Of a stretch of DNA of 64,000 nt, positions 1-11,587 are shown piece after piece. A model generated the notes under the pieces. It had not been told where the DNA came from. It searched no databases and saw only the letters and a list, made by a program, of their open reading frames with translations. The number at the start of each line of letters is the position of its first letter. Positions within the stretch are counted from its first letter, which is position 1. The position numbers and the translations under genes are program-made. Source of the DNA: Methanothrix sp. (lineage in GTDB: Archaea > Halobacteriota > Methanosarcinia > Methanotrichales > Methanotrichaceae); the NCBI GenBank assembly GCA_029907715.1, contig JARYLI010000003.1, positions 98,234 through 162,233 on the forward strand. Reading direction: 5' to 3'.

Positions 1-205
1 CCAGCTGGCGGATGCGCTCGGCGGTGAGCGGAACGCAGATCAGGCCGCGTGCATGTTTCGCCATGAAGTTGATGGCCTCCGGCGTGACCTTCTCAGCGGC
101 CATCACCAGATCTCCCTCGTTCTCCCTTGATTCATCATCCAGCACTATCACGAACTTTCCATCGCGAATGTCCTTTATCGCCTCATCCACTGTAGAGAAA
201 GGCAT
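1..205 (-). CDS. ribB: 3,4-dihydroxy-2-butanone 4-phosphate synthase, N-terminal part
   Basis: The reverse strand from an ATG at 205 runs off the left edge and reads [16 protein letters not shown], then [20 protein letters not shown]. The [11 protein letters not shown] segment is the acidic active-site signature of DHBP synthase, which turns ribulose 5-phosphate into the four-carbon unit of riboflavin. Only the first 68 residues are in the window, so fusion to a RibA domain cannot be judged. There is no ribosome binding site, but a TATA-like GTTTAAGTATTTT lies at about 228-240 on the same strand, roughly 27 bases upstream. This fits a leaderless transcript. The family call is firm; the completeness of the gene is unknown. 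Confidence 0.9.
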   Translation of the reverse strand, partial: MPFSTVDEAIKDIRDGKFVIVLDDESRENEGDLVMAAEKVTPEAINFMAKHARGLICVPLTAERIRQL

Positions 206-361
206 GATACTGCGGAGGTGGTGAAAAATACTTAAACTCTTGGGAGGTCCCCGAAAGACGGAATTCTGAGATTCTTTGTGCGTGCACATCATTCACAGGT
301 TCGAGCCCGCAACCGAGAACAATTGCGTGTTTTGTGGCATGTTCCAGACCCTCAGATCTGA

Positions 362-3901
<3,540 letters not shown>

Positions 3902-4305
3902 AGAACCTCCTGGGGGTGCAGAGCAGCGTAAACTCCGGTCTTCAGACTCCAGCAGTTGATGCGAATCGGCCAGATGGTTATCAACTCCCGCTGTATATTA
4001 CCAGGATGTTAATAATCTTTTAGGTCTGGGTTTTCAAGTGTCCAGTCCCAAGTCTTGACTTCATGTACCCCATGAACCATGTTGAAACCCCGGTCAAAAC
4101 GCCGACTGTAGAAGCTCAAAGGTTCGGAGCTGAACAGTTTGGGCTTTCCACTTCCTGATGTTGATATGGCCATACAGAGCAGCCTGGAAGGAGCACGGGG
4201 TTTAAAGATTGCATGATAAATAATATTATTATAAATAAAATTTTTTCGTGATATGCTGATAGGAATCCTCATATCCATTGGCCACCATGGAAGGGGTGAT
4301 GTCCA
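3902..4305. other. Divergent intergenic region with AT-rich promoter
   Basis: This gap separates the STT3 gene (reverse) from the lamin-tail protein (forward). Bases 4204-4250 are very AT-rich (TTTAAAG, then ATAAATAATATTATTATAAA) and probably hold the promoter of the 4306 gene. Bases 4081-4127 resemble a stretch at 10784-10830, with the shared words TGAAACCCCG and TCAAAGGTT, but the match is patchy. No convincing gene was found. Confidence 0.5.
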
Positions 4306-4812
4306 ATGTCAGGTAACATATGCAATGCTGGATGTTTGCTTTCGGTGATATGTCTTCTCGCCCTCGCAGAGGGGAGCGTGGTCGTAAATGAGTTTGAGCT
4401 GAATCCACCATCTGACCAGCCGTATGCGGTGGAATGGATCGAGCTCTTCAACTCCGGTGATGAGGATGTGGATATCGGAGGATGGCAGGCGGTCGTCATC
4501 TCCACTGTGCCCGGGGAATCAGGCGCACAGTTTCCATGGTCCGGAACTATCACGGTGCCTGTTGGAACGGTCCTGAGGGCAGGCGAGTACAGGGTTCTCA
4601 CCGGCGACCAGAGATGGGATCACGGGTTCAATGCGACTGTGATACTCTATGACCAGGTGGGCAACGAGGTTGACAGGACGCCGATGCTGATGGACGACAG
4701 GGATGATGGCTCAGACTGGTCCAGATATCCAGATGGCGTGGACACGGACAGAACCTCTGACTGGGCGTACATCCCATCGACGAGGGGCAAGCCGAACGTT
4801 CTGCCCTACTGA
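4306..4812 (+). CDS. Secreted lamin-tail-domain (LTD) protein
   Basis: 168 residues. The first 24 residues form a signal peptide ending near ALAEG. The rest matches the lamin tail domain fold: VVVNEFELNPP, then EWIELFNSGDEDVDIGGWQ, a middle FPWSGTITVPVGTVLRAGEY and the terminal DGSDWSRYPDG...SDWAYIPSTRGKPN. LTD domains are immunoglobulin-like modules found in many secreted proteins, and here the domain stands alone. Its ligand is unknown. GGTGAT at 4295-4300 supports the ATG at 4306. The acetyltransferase gene starts 16 bases after its stop, so the two may be co-transcribed. Confidence 0.85.
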   Translation: MSGNICNAGCLLSVICLLALAEGSVVVNEFELNPPSDQPYAVEWIELFNSGDEDVDIGGWQAVVISTVPGESGAQFPWSGTITVPVGTVLRAGEYRVLTGDQRWDHGFNATVILYDQVGNEVDRTPMLMDDRDDGSDWSRYPDGVDTDRTSDWAYIPSTRGKPNVLPY

Positions 4813-4828
4813 AAGGGCGTTTCAGACG

Positions 4829-5299
4829 ATGGAGAGAAGCTCAGACGGCAGGGGTCGCATATTCCGGCCGGCGATCAGGCAGTTCGATCTGAAGGATCTG
4901 CCATCCATTATGGAGATAGACAGGGAGGTCGGAGGTGGTTACAGCCCGGAGCTATTCATGACGTTCCATGAGTACCATCCCCAGACTATGCTTGTCGCCG
5001 AGGTCGCTGGTGAGGTCGTGGGTGTTGTGATAGGTTTCAAGCACACACCACTCGAGGGTAGGGTATTCTGGCTCGCTGTGAGGTCTGCATACCAGGGGCG
5101 AGGTATCGGCAGGAGCCTGCTCTCTGCGATTCTCCGTCTCTTCAGGAGGCTCGGCGCTGTGAGCGCAACGCTGGAGGTAAGGATAGGGAACAGAAGAGCG
5201 CAGAGCCTCTATTCATCCATGGGCTTCGTGGTTGATAACGTGATCCCAAGCTACTACTCAGATGGTGAAGCAGCCCTGATAATGCGCAAAATCCTCTGA
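4829..5299 (+). CDS. GNAT-family N-acetyltransferase (RimI-like)
   Basis: 156 residues from an ATG at 4829, which lies just after the preceding stop; an earlier in-frame ATG at 4703 would overlap that gene fully and is not favoured. The GNAT core is clear: LVAEVAGEVVGVVIGF (strand beta 4), then LAVRSAYQGRGIGRSLLSAI (motif A, acetyl-CoA pyrophosphate loop Q-x-x-G-x-G), and EVRIGNRRAQSLYSSMGF (motif B). It resembles RimI/ArdA-like protein N-terminal acetyltransferases in length and layout, but the acceptor cannot be read from the sequence. Confidence 0.88.
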   Translation: MERSSDGRGRIFRPAIRQFDLKDLPSIMEIDREVGGGYSPELFMTFHEYHPQTMLVAEVAGEVVGVVIGFKHTPLEGRVFWLAVRSAYQGRGIGRSLLSAILRLFRRLGAVSATLEVRIGNRRAQSLYSSMGFVVDNVIPSYYSDGEAALIMRKIL

Positions 5300-5371
5300 T
5301 GCGATCTGTCGGTTAAGATCGATGCGCACCGGCATGCGCTGAGTCTTTGATGGGTTGCAGGATGATCTGAA

Positions 5372-5491
5372 CGCTCTTATGTATTTGGCAACTTGGAGGC
5401 TGAGTGGTTTGGCTGCTGTAGCAATTATCTGCCGTGAATGGCATGGGAGGACCTGAGTCTATTTGGGCAAGTCATCAGATGGATAAGAGCG
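5372..5491 (+). mobile_element. Small non-coding element, family 1, copy 1 (MITE-like)
   Basis: 120 bp. It starts CGCTCTTATGTATTTGGCAAC and ends ATCAGATGGATAAGAGCG, so its ends are inverted copies of CGCTCTTAT with inner AACTTG (here CAAGTC at the right end). It is flanked by a perfect 8-bp direct repeat, GATCTGAA, at 5364-5371 and 5492-5499: a target site duplication. No open frame of use. Confidence 0.9.
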
Positions 5492-5532
5492 GATCTGAAA
5501 CGCGCCTCAGAACACAGACAATCTCATGTATA

Positions 5533-5994
5533 TCAGCTCTGCTTTCTCTCCTTCGTGTAGATCACGTCCAGCAGGTGCGAGTCAGACCTGCTTCGTATCA
5601 TCCTGTCGATGATCGCTGGGAGTCCGCGGGTGTGCACCCTGCTCAGGACGCTGTTTATCACCACCATCTCTCCAACTTTTATCCGGTCGGTCTCGTTATC
5701 AGAGGCAGGGAGTATGGCCTCGCCAAGTGGAGATTTCGATAGCGCGTCTGGCTTGGAGCTGTCGAGCGGGACGATCCTGAAGTACTTCCTGGCGAAGAGC
5801 GGTTTGGAGCTCCCACCCTCAAGCCTGGAGAGCAGAACCCTGTCCTCGAACGGTATCAGATCGGTGTTCTCGACTATCGCCTCACGGTTCAGCCCGAGCT
5901 CCCCAGGATCCAGCTCTGAGGATTTTCCACCAACAGGCGTGACGTACCAGTGCCTGAGCGTCTCGATCGGATAAGGATAGGTGAGACACCTCAT
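5533..5994 (-). CDS. Uncharacterised protein, possible GreA-type C-terminal fold
   Basis: 153 residues, MRCLTYPYPIETLRHWYVTP at the start. I do not recognise it securely. The segment FRIVPLDSS...LSKSPLGEAILPA, then DRIKVGEMVVINSVLSRV, resembles the SPLGkALLgkkvGD pattern of the GreA/GreB C-terminal FKBP-like domain, but no coiled-coil N-terminal domain is present and the similarity is weak. It has no signal peptide or membrane segment. Codon use looks normal for the window. The promoter between it and the 6133 gene is shared territory (5995-6132). Confidence 0.6.
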   Translation of the reverse strand: MRCLTYPYPIETLRHWYVTPVGGKSSELDPGELGLNREAIVENTDLIPFEDRVLLSRLEGGSSKPLFARKYFRIVPLDSSKPDALSKSPLGEAILPASDNETDRIKVGEMVVINSVLSRVHTRGLPAIIDRMIRSRSDSHLLDVIYTKERKQS

Positions 5995-6077
5995 GATATC
6001 ATGATCTACATGGCGATAGATAAAACTATTGCCGGGGGACGTCCTCGCCCTTCAGGTTCCGATGCATAACCAAAAGC

Positions 6078-6127
6078 CATATATAAGAAAACTTTAAAAT
6101 TAAGTTTAGCCTATTTCAAAAAGGAGG
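6078..6127 (+). promoter_or_regulatory. TATA box and ribosome binding site of the 6133 gene
   Basis: CATATATAAG at 6078-6087 is a good archaeal TATA box. AAGGAGG at 6121-6127 lies five bases before the ATG at 6133. Together they fix the start of the secreted protein. Confidence 0.7.
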
Positions 6128-6132
6128 CTTCC

Positions 6133-6906
6133 ATGTTCCGCAGTACTTTGTATCTCACGGTGGGCTTTGTGATACTGATTGGGGTCGCATCATCGTACGA
6201 TTTCGGTTCGAAGGTGGATAACACCTCACCAGATCTGGGTCATCCTCTGGTCGACTTTGGCGGATCCCAGGTGCCGATAGACATAGGATACTGGGATGTC
6301 GGGCAGACTCCGCAAATCTTCGATGAGGATGATATGGTCTACCTCCACTTCGGAAGCGCGGTTCCCGCCACGATCAATGCGAATGATATTCGTCTGACAA
6401 CCATACCAGACCTGGGACTGACCGCTGGCAGCAAGGTGAAGGCACGTGATATCGACTGCGGCCAGCCACTGCTGCCCTTGCCAGCACCGCCACTCATAGC
6501 AGGCATATACTTTATGGATCTGTACGGCTCTTCGCCTGGATACGATGTCAATGATCTGATATACCTGAAGACCCTGCTTCCAGCCGGGATCACGGCGACA
6601 AATGATGTGCGACTGAGCGATGTGGATGAGGATAAAGATGGTATTACGGACCTGCCTGGAGGCAGCAAGGTTCTGGACTATCATGAGGATCATAACAGAC
6701 TCATAATCCCGATGATAATTGGATTCCCGATCTATCCGCCCGTCTGGCAGGAAAGCATAGCGACGATCAGATTCTACAACGCAAACGGCAACACGATGAA
6801 TGGCGTACCAATCTACGATTACAATGACGACGTGTACATAGACGTACCCTTCTCGCCGCTATCGCCCGGAGTCGTCTCGGTCAATGATGTGCATCTGACT
6901 ACATAA
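6133..6906 (+). CDS. Secreted protein with three internal repeats
   Basis: 257 residues with a signal peptide (about 1-21, ending VASS). The mature part contains three related modules, each with a D-rich segment followed by a short strand: DDMVYLHFGSA...NANDIRLT, then NDLIYLKTLL...ATNDVRLS, and DDVYIDVPFSP...SVNDVHLT. Two linkers share GSKV(K/L). DEDKDGITDLPGGSKV looks like a calcium-binding aspartate cluster. No family name is recognised. Function is unknown; a surface or sheath component is possible. A strong hairpin follows the stop codon. Confidence 0.8.
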   Translation: MFRSTLYLTVGFVILIGVASSYDFGSKVDNTSPDLGHPLVDFGGSQVPIDIGYWDVGQTPQIFDEDDMVYLHFGSAVPATINANDIRLTTIPDLGLTAGSKVKARDIDCGQPLLPLPAPPLIAGIYFMDLYGSSPGYDVNDLIYLKTLLPAGITATNDVRLSDVDEDKDGITDLPGGSKVLDYHEDHNRLIIPMIIGFPIYPPVWQESIATIRFYNANGNTMNGVPIYDYNDDVYIDVPFSPLSPGVVSVNDVHLTT

Positions 6907-6920
6907 AGCATCCAGAGCCA

Positions 6921-6976
6921 GGCCCTGCAGCGTGACATGGCTGCAGGGCCGGATCCCCGTACACAGGCATCGGGGC
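6921..6976 (+). terminator. Two tandem hairpins after the secreted protein gene
   Basis: GGCCCTGCAG (6921-6930) and CTGCAGGGCC (6941-6950) form a perfect 10-bp stem with a 10-base loop, 15 bases after the stop at 6906. A second stem, CCCCG/CGGGG, follows at 6955-6976. There is no T tract, so termination is inferred only from position. Confidence 0.55.
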
Positions 6977-7150
6977 TTTCAGAGGAGCACATACAGAGAA
7001 AAGCGAGGTCGGAGGCTGCCATGAGACCGTGGAGACAGGCAGCTTGTTTTTAGGTGGGCTGCCCTGCGGCGTCATCCAGCCGACACAGCTCGAAGATCTT
7101 TACGGCGGGTCGCCGAACAGAAGGATTGAACCGCAGGAGCCAAATCGCAA

Positions 7151-8677
7151 TCATGCTCCTCTCGGGCCGAGAACCTTCTTGAGGAACAGACCCGGCCCCT
7201 TCTGCGGCTCTCTCCTGGGTGCAGGGCCTTTCACCGGCTGCCCGGTCATCACTATCGGGGTGCTGACGCCGCCGTGCCTCGACCTTCTGGGCCTGATGTT
7301 CACAACAATGGGTCTCTCGATCTCATTGCTCACGATCATCGCCGTCCCTGGAGGCAGCCTCTTGATCTCCTCCTCGAGCTCGGAGCTCATACCCTCCAGC
7401 CCCTTCGATAAAGCCTTTAGATCATTTGGATTTGTCACGCGCATTATTATCTGGGTGTTGCACTGTGACAGGACATTCTTGTCGACCCTCGCAGGCCTCT
7501 GGCTGATGATCATCAGACCCATGCCAAACTTGCGCCCCTCTGCAGCGATCGTTCTTATTATGGATGTTGACGCTGCCTTGCCCGTTCCCCTCTCAGGTAT
7601 GTAGTTGTGCGCCTCCTCTACGACAACCATCCCCGGGCAGACCCTTCCAAGCTTCCGGGCCTCGAATAGGTCTGTTAGCAGCTTTGCGACTATCATCGGC
7701 TGCATCTCCTGCGGAACTCCGGTCATGTCGATCACAGACGCATGGCCCCGCTGGAGGAGCTCCTCAGGCCTCGTTGGCTCCCCTGAAAAGATGCCCATCT
7801 CGAGGAGCTGCTCGAGCTGCCCGATCAGCGTCCACTTCGACTTGGATGTGGACTTCTCAACCTGCTTTATTATATCCTCGAGATCGTAGCTCTCCCTCTC
7901 CGATTTCAAAGAAGCTATCGCCTCGTATAGAAGAGCCACAGATCCATTGGTCGAGTCCTCAGGGAGCATCCTGGCTATATCCCTGGCGGAGAGGTTCAAT
8001 CCATCGAACCTGAACGGCCTGTCCGCCCTCGGGTTCACCGCAAGGTTCGCTGGGGTGTACACGGTTATGTTGTAGCCTTTTGGCTTAACCCCGAACCTGC
8101 TGAAGTCCCCCTCCTTGTTCGGGTACCTCATCGAGCCGTACTCGCCGTGCGTGTCTATCACGAGAAGCGCCACACCCTTATCTAGCAGCTCCTCCAGGAT
8201 CACCGCGGCAGTGTACGATTTACCGCTGCCGGTCTTGGCCAGAACGCTGCAGTGTTTCTGCACAAGCGTGTTGGCATCGAGCTCCACCCTGAGATCGTGC
8301 CCCTTCAGGATGCCTATGTACATATCGCCTTTGGCAAGCCCCAGGGCAGCAGCTATCATCCTCTCATCTGCTGCATAAACCTCCTCACCCGGCCTGGGCG
8401 GCGTTGCAGGCGATCTTATGCGACCCTCTGAGGGTACTCCTATAACACGTGCATCTGCAACGACCCACTCCCTGCACGTCTGTGTGCAGCCCCTCTCCAT
8501 GTGGGCGATGCTGTACGCGGTGTTCGATCTCCTTATCTCCTCAACCTGGGCGAGTATCCAGCTCTTGCCCTCGCCCCTCACCTTCACATAGTCGCCCCTG
8601 CCCACAGCGCCGTGGATCATGAATTTGAACTGGAGTGGGCTGGTCTCACCCACTATCACACCAACAGAACCTCGCAA
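7151..8677 (-). CDS. herA: HerA-type DNA translocase/helicase (HAS-barrel ATPase)
   Basis: 508 residues. The N-terminal HAS-barrel (about 1-110) is followed by the FtsK/HerA ATPase core with Walker A LAKTGSGKSYTAAV (near 145), Walker B MVVVEEAHNYIPE (near 350) and the downstream IISQRPARVDKNVLSQCNTQ arginine-finger region. HerA hexamers move along DNA and usually act with NurA nuclease and Mre11-Rad50 in end resection. None of these partners is next to it here. The start is a TTG at 8677, supported by GGTGAT five bases upstream; the nearby ATG is out of frame. The 8754 regulator lies upstream in the same direction. Confidence 0.93.
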   Translation of the reverse strand: MRGSVGVIVGETSPLQFKFMIHGAVGRGDYVKVRGEGKSWILAQVEEIRRSNTAYSIAHMERGCTQTCREWVVADARVIGVPSEGRIRSPATPPRPGEEVYAADERMIAAALGLAKGDMYIGILKGHDLRVELDANTLVQKHCSVLAKTGSGKSYTAAVILEELLDKGVALLVIDTHGEYGSMRYPNKEGDFSRFGVKPKGYNITVYTPANLAVNPRADRPFRFDGLNLSARDIARMLPEDSTNGSVALLYEAIASLKSERESYDLEDIIKQVEKSTSKSKWTLIGQLEQLLEMGIFSGEPTRPEELLQRGHASVIDMTGVPQEMQPMIVAKLLTDLFEARKLGRVCPGMVVVEEAHNYIPERGTGKAASTSIIRTIAAEGRKFGMGLMIISQRPARVDKNVLSQCNTQIIMRVTNPNDLKALSKGLEGMSSELEEEIKRLPPGTAMIVSNEIERPIVVNIRPRRSRHGGVSTPIVMTGQPVKGPAPRREPQKGPGLFLKKVLGPRGA

Positions 8678-8753
8678 GGATCATCACCGCTGCTCAGCTA
8701 CTCCCTCTGATGAATCTCTGCTCCACCTTAAATATATTTTCTCTATAAAGAGA

Positions 8754-9134
8754 TCAGGCTGTGGAGGTCAGCTCCCTGAGCTTCCTTATCGACTCCATCG
8801 CCTTGGCAGACTCCTTCAGCTTCTGATCCTCGAAGTGTTTTATGATCTCGTCTATCGAGACCTTGAGGGCGTACACCTTCATGGGCCTGCCCTTGCCCTC
8901 GCCCTTGACATCGCGCTCCTCGATCCAGCCGTTCTGTCTGAGAAATCTCATCCCTATGCTGACCTCCGGCTGCCTCAGCCCCGTGCCCATCTCGATCTCC
9001 CTCGAAGAGACCTCCTTTGCGTTTGAGAGATACGTGACCAGAGCCGCGACATTTCTCTGCACACCGAGGCTTCTCAGCGCCTCGATGAACTCCAGATCCC
9101 GATCGTCCAGCACCTTTACAGTGTAATCCTTCAT
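8754..9134 (-). CDS. Winged-helix transcriptional regulator (COG4738-like)
   Basis: 126 residues. A winged-helix core spans about 25-95: NVAALVTYLSNAKEVSSREI, then GTGLRQPEVSIGMRFLRQNGW and a basic wing (KGEGKGRPMKVYAL). The C-terminal 30 residues are a charged helix (FEDQKLKESAKAMESIRKL) that may dimerise. It resembles a group of predicted archaeal regulators seen widely in methanogens. It precedes herA in the same direction, 76 bases apart. A TATA-like TTATTTATATGA lies upstream near 9189-9200 on the reverse strand. The target is unknown. Confidence 0.85.
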   Translation of the reverse strand: MKDYTVKVLDDRDLEFIEALRSLGVQRNVAALVTYLSNAKEVSSREIEMGTGLRQPEVSIGMRFLRQNGWIEERDVKGEGKGRPMKVYALKVSIDEIIKHFEDQKLKESAKAMESIRKLRELTSTA

Positions 9135-9932
9135 CCACGACCACCATTAACCAAAGAGCTTTTACATATAATAGAAATAACGTAATCATATAAATAATTT
9201 GTTTTGAAACTTGTAGATATTTATAGAAAGTGTGCATCTGCATATCATTTGATGTGCGATTCTCCAGCAAATCGGCATGCTCCCCCTGCAGTTCACAATC
9301 AGGAGCAGGTCATGGGCTCAAACCACTGAAGCTCTCTCAGAGATCGCTGCTCTGCAGCACAGTACCTCTGATCTCGGTGAGCCATATCCCTGGACCGCTT
9401 TCGTTGTGCACTTCATCGAGGTCCGGAGGGTTCGGCCGTGTATCCTAAATTCGCGCGCTCGATCCGTCCAGACCCATTGGATCTCCCGTCAGTAGCTGCT
9501 GCGTCCAGCATCCCCTTCGGAGCATATGCGGACACAAAACCAGCTCTTGGTCACGCCGCCAGTAGCTGTTGAGTCCAGCGATCCAGTTCAGGTACTCAAT
9601 CCTGCTGAGCTGTTGGTACGAAAATAGACCCGGGCCATTTCACCCACATGGCTGAGCTTACGTCATGAGCGTTCGCTCTTATGTCTTTGGCAACTTGCGG
9701 GTCGTGCAATATGGCTGCTGAACGCACTTATTCATTTACCTGGAATGCACAGCAAGCCCAGTGCTTCTATTGGGCAAGTTAACATATGGATAAGAGCGTG
9801 AGCGTTTTCTGGAGCATCCACGCTCCCCCCCAGCGCCACGGGTTAAAGTTATATACAAAACCCCTGATGAATCATTGACATACAATGGCGTTATGTGGGA
9901 TTGCATACGCTTGTTGCAGGGAGGAACCAAAC
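9135..9932. other. Intergenic region with mobile element and promoters
   Basis: This 798-base gap holds the promoter of the 8754 regulator (AT-rich 9150-9215), a loosely duplicated word (AGTAGCTGCTGCGTCCAGC at 9491 and a close match near 9561), one family-1 element (9674-9798) and the promoter of the 9933 gene (TTATATAC near 9849). No protein gene was found. Confidence 0.6.
9674..9798 (+). mobile_element. Small non-coding element, family 1, copy 2
   Basis: 125 bp, CGCTCTTATGTCTTTGGCAA at the left and GGATAAGAGCG at the right. A perfect 8-bp target duplication, TGAGCGTT, flanks it at 9666-9673 and 9799-9806. Confidence 0.9.
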
Positions 9933-10376
9933 ATGAGAGTTATATGTGATGCACTGCTCCTGATGGTGGTTTTATCCGCAATGATGCTCACAGCCTCGTC
10001 TCAGGAGGACTCGCAGGTTGCCCAGGGATACGATGTGGATCAGTACTTCAAGCAGAAGCCGACATATGATATACAGCAGTTCGTCAGAACCAGGGATGCA
10101 TACGATGTTGAGATGTACTTCAGACAGAAGCCGCTTTATGATGTGCAGGCATATTTCAAGCAGAAGCCAACATATGACATTCAGCAGTTCGTCAGGACCA
10201 GAGATATATACGATGTTGAGATGTACTTCAGACAGAAGCCGCTTTATGATGCGCAGGCATATTTCAAGCAGAAGCCAACATATGACATTCAGCAGTTCGT
10301 CAGGACCAGGGATACATACGACATAAGGCAGTACTCAACAAATCCTCCATACCATACAGTTCCAACAAGCCCTTAG
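9933..10376 (+). CDS. Secreted tandem-repeat protein (YFKQKPTYD repeats)
   Basis: 147 residues from the ATG at 9933, chosen because GGGAGG at 9919-9924 lies eight bases upstream; an in-frame ATG at 9885 would give a non-signal-like N-terminus. Residues 1-23 form a signal peptide. The mature chain is a 36-residue repeat (YFKQKPTYDIQQ, FVRTRDAYDVEM, YFRQKPLYDVQA) present two and a half times, itself built of three 12-residue subrepeats each carrying Y-D and a hydrophobic residue. It is rich in Tyr, Gln, Lys and Arg and has no Cys in the mature part. No known family is recognised. A fibrous or sheath-associated role is a guess. Confidence 0.82.
   Translation: MRVICDALLLMVVLSAMMLTASSQEDSQVAQGYDVDQYFKQKPTYDIQQFVRTRDAYDVEMYFRQKPLYDVQAYFKQKPTYDIQQFVRTRDIYDVEMYFRQKPLYDAQAYFKQKPTYDIQQFVRTRDTYDIRQYSTNPPYHTVPTSP
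10044..10325 (+). repeat. 108-bp coding tandem repeat
   Basis: Units at 10044-10151, 10152-10259 and partial 10260-10325 are nearly identical at the DNA level, including silent sites, which points to recent expansion or ongoing gene conversion. Confidence 0.85.
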
Positions 10377-10607
10377 GACAGCATCTCCTGGGATGGCCGG
10401 CTGAGATCTGCGCTGCAGGTCTCCCGGAATGATTCTGGCCCCAGGTTCCACTTTTTGATCATGCGGATACAGTGGGCATACCTTCATTGAGTTGGGAATG
10501 GGCGGCACCCTAAACGTGTCTGTCTTAAACAAGGTATCGAAACGGATAGAGGTCTGTTGGTCTTTTTCCTGCACCTCACAGCCTGGTTGATGGCTGTGAA
10601 GCAGTTA

Positions 10608-10726
10608 CGCTCTTATCCATCTGATAACTTGCCCGAAGAGGCACCAATCACGCTATGCGCTCGTGGCGAGCGGATGAGTGCATTCAGCAACCTACCGCAT
10701 GACCTTCAAGTTGCTGAATAAGAGCG
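10608..10726 (-). mobile_element. Small non-coding element, family 1, copy 3 (reverse)
   Basis: 119 bp in reverse orientation: CGCTCTTATCCATCTGATAA at the left, GCTGAATAAGAGCG at the right. A perfect 8-bp target duplication, AGCAGTTA, lies at 10600-10607 and 10727-10734. Confidence 0.9.
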
Positions 10727-10903
10727 AGCAGTTATTGCTTTCGCGCTCCTCACCACCTGGTGATAGACCTCCACGGAGCCTGTGCTGAAACCCCGTCAGA
10801 ACGTGGAGCATATGCGTTCAAAGGTTTAAGGCTTCACAAAAGATCATTACAGTAGATAAATTTAAATATAATCAATGAACCAGTTTCTCTGGAGGGGGTA
10901 GCT

Positions 10904-11587
10904 CTGAGATACAACTGGGCTGGCGATACGATCGTCAGGGATACAATTGTCTGGAGCAAGAGGGCTGTTCTGGGGAATGAGAACGTCTTCATCCCCACAG
11001 ATATCAGGGAGTGGATATCGTACCCGGACAGCGAGGTCATAAAGCTCGCCCTTAAGGAGATGGACCTTCCGGCATCCAGGGCGGCAGGGACGTTCGATGA
11101 GAGGGCCTGGAAGGTCTGGAAGTATGTGGCTGAGAATGTCGAGTACGTCTCCGATAAAAAGGCATTTGGCATGCCCGATTTCTGGCTCTTTCCGGCAGAG
11201 ACGCTGACGCTGCGGAGGGGAGACTGCGAGGATTCGTCATTTCTGCTTGCCACACTGATGATCGCCAGCGGGATAAGCGAGCACTGTGTCAGGGTTGTGA
11301 TCGGGAAGGTGGTCACGGGCAGCACGACATACGGCCACTGCTGGGTGGTCTACCAGAACGAGAGCGGCACATGGTGCCTGCTTGAGAGCACCCTGAACTC
11401 GGTACCGCAGAGGCTGCCTCCAGCAGATCCGTTCACAGAGCCGGAAAGCAGAGACAGGTATGAGCCACAGCTCTGCTTCAACCGCAACCACATGTGGTCG
11501 ATAGCTCCCGGCGAGATGCGCCTCTCAGAGTACATCAACTCCAGGGAGATCTCCGGCGGATACCGTCCTAAGAGCCCAGAGATCTGA
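10904..11587 (+). CDS. Transglutaminase-like protein, probable CTG start
   Basis: 227 residues from a proposed CTG at 10904. The transglutaminase/cysteine protease core has Cys in RRGDCEDSSFLLATLMIASG, His in YGHCWVVYQNESG and the third residue in LLESTLNS, a catalytic Cys-His-acid order. Homology-like sequence begins at RYNWAGDTIVRDTIVW, well before the first ATG (11060). GGAGGGGG at 10891-10898 lies five bases before CTG-AGA-TAC, and the TATA-like TTTAAATATA at 10861-10870 would place the transcript start about ten to fifteen bases before it. No ATG, GTG or TTG is available in frame. The conservative start is 11060 (175 residues). It overlaps the convergent 11568 gene by 20 bases. Substrate unknown. 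Confidence 0.75.
   Translation: MRYNWAGDTIVRDTIVWSKRAVLGNENVFIPTDIREWISYPDSEVIKLALKEMDLPASRAAGTFDERAWKVWKYVAENVEYVSDKKAFGMPDFWLFPAETLTLRRGDCEDSSFLLATLMIASGISEHCVRVVIGKVVTGSTTYGHCWVVYQNESGTWCLLESTLNSVPQRLPPADPFTEPESRDRYEPQLCFNRNHMWSIAPGEMRLSEYINSREISGGYRPKSPEI

Noticed and set aside
270..310. T-loop-like word CAGGTTCGAGCCCG upstream of gltA
   Set aside because: The bases around it do not form a T stem, and no acceptor or anticodon arm can be folded.
4081..4127. Fourth repeat family shared with 10784-10830
   Set aside because: The two stretches share TGAAACCCCG and TCAAAGGTT but differ between; two weak matches are not enough to call a family.
9885..9932. Earlier start for the tandem-repeat protein
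   Set aside because: MALCGIAYACCREEPN is not a signal peptide and the ribosome binding site fits the ATG at 9933.
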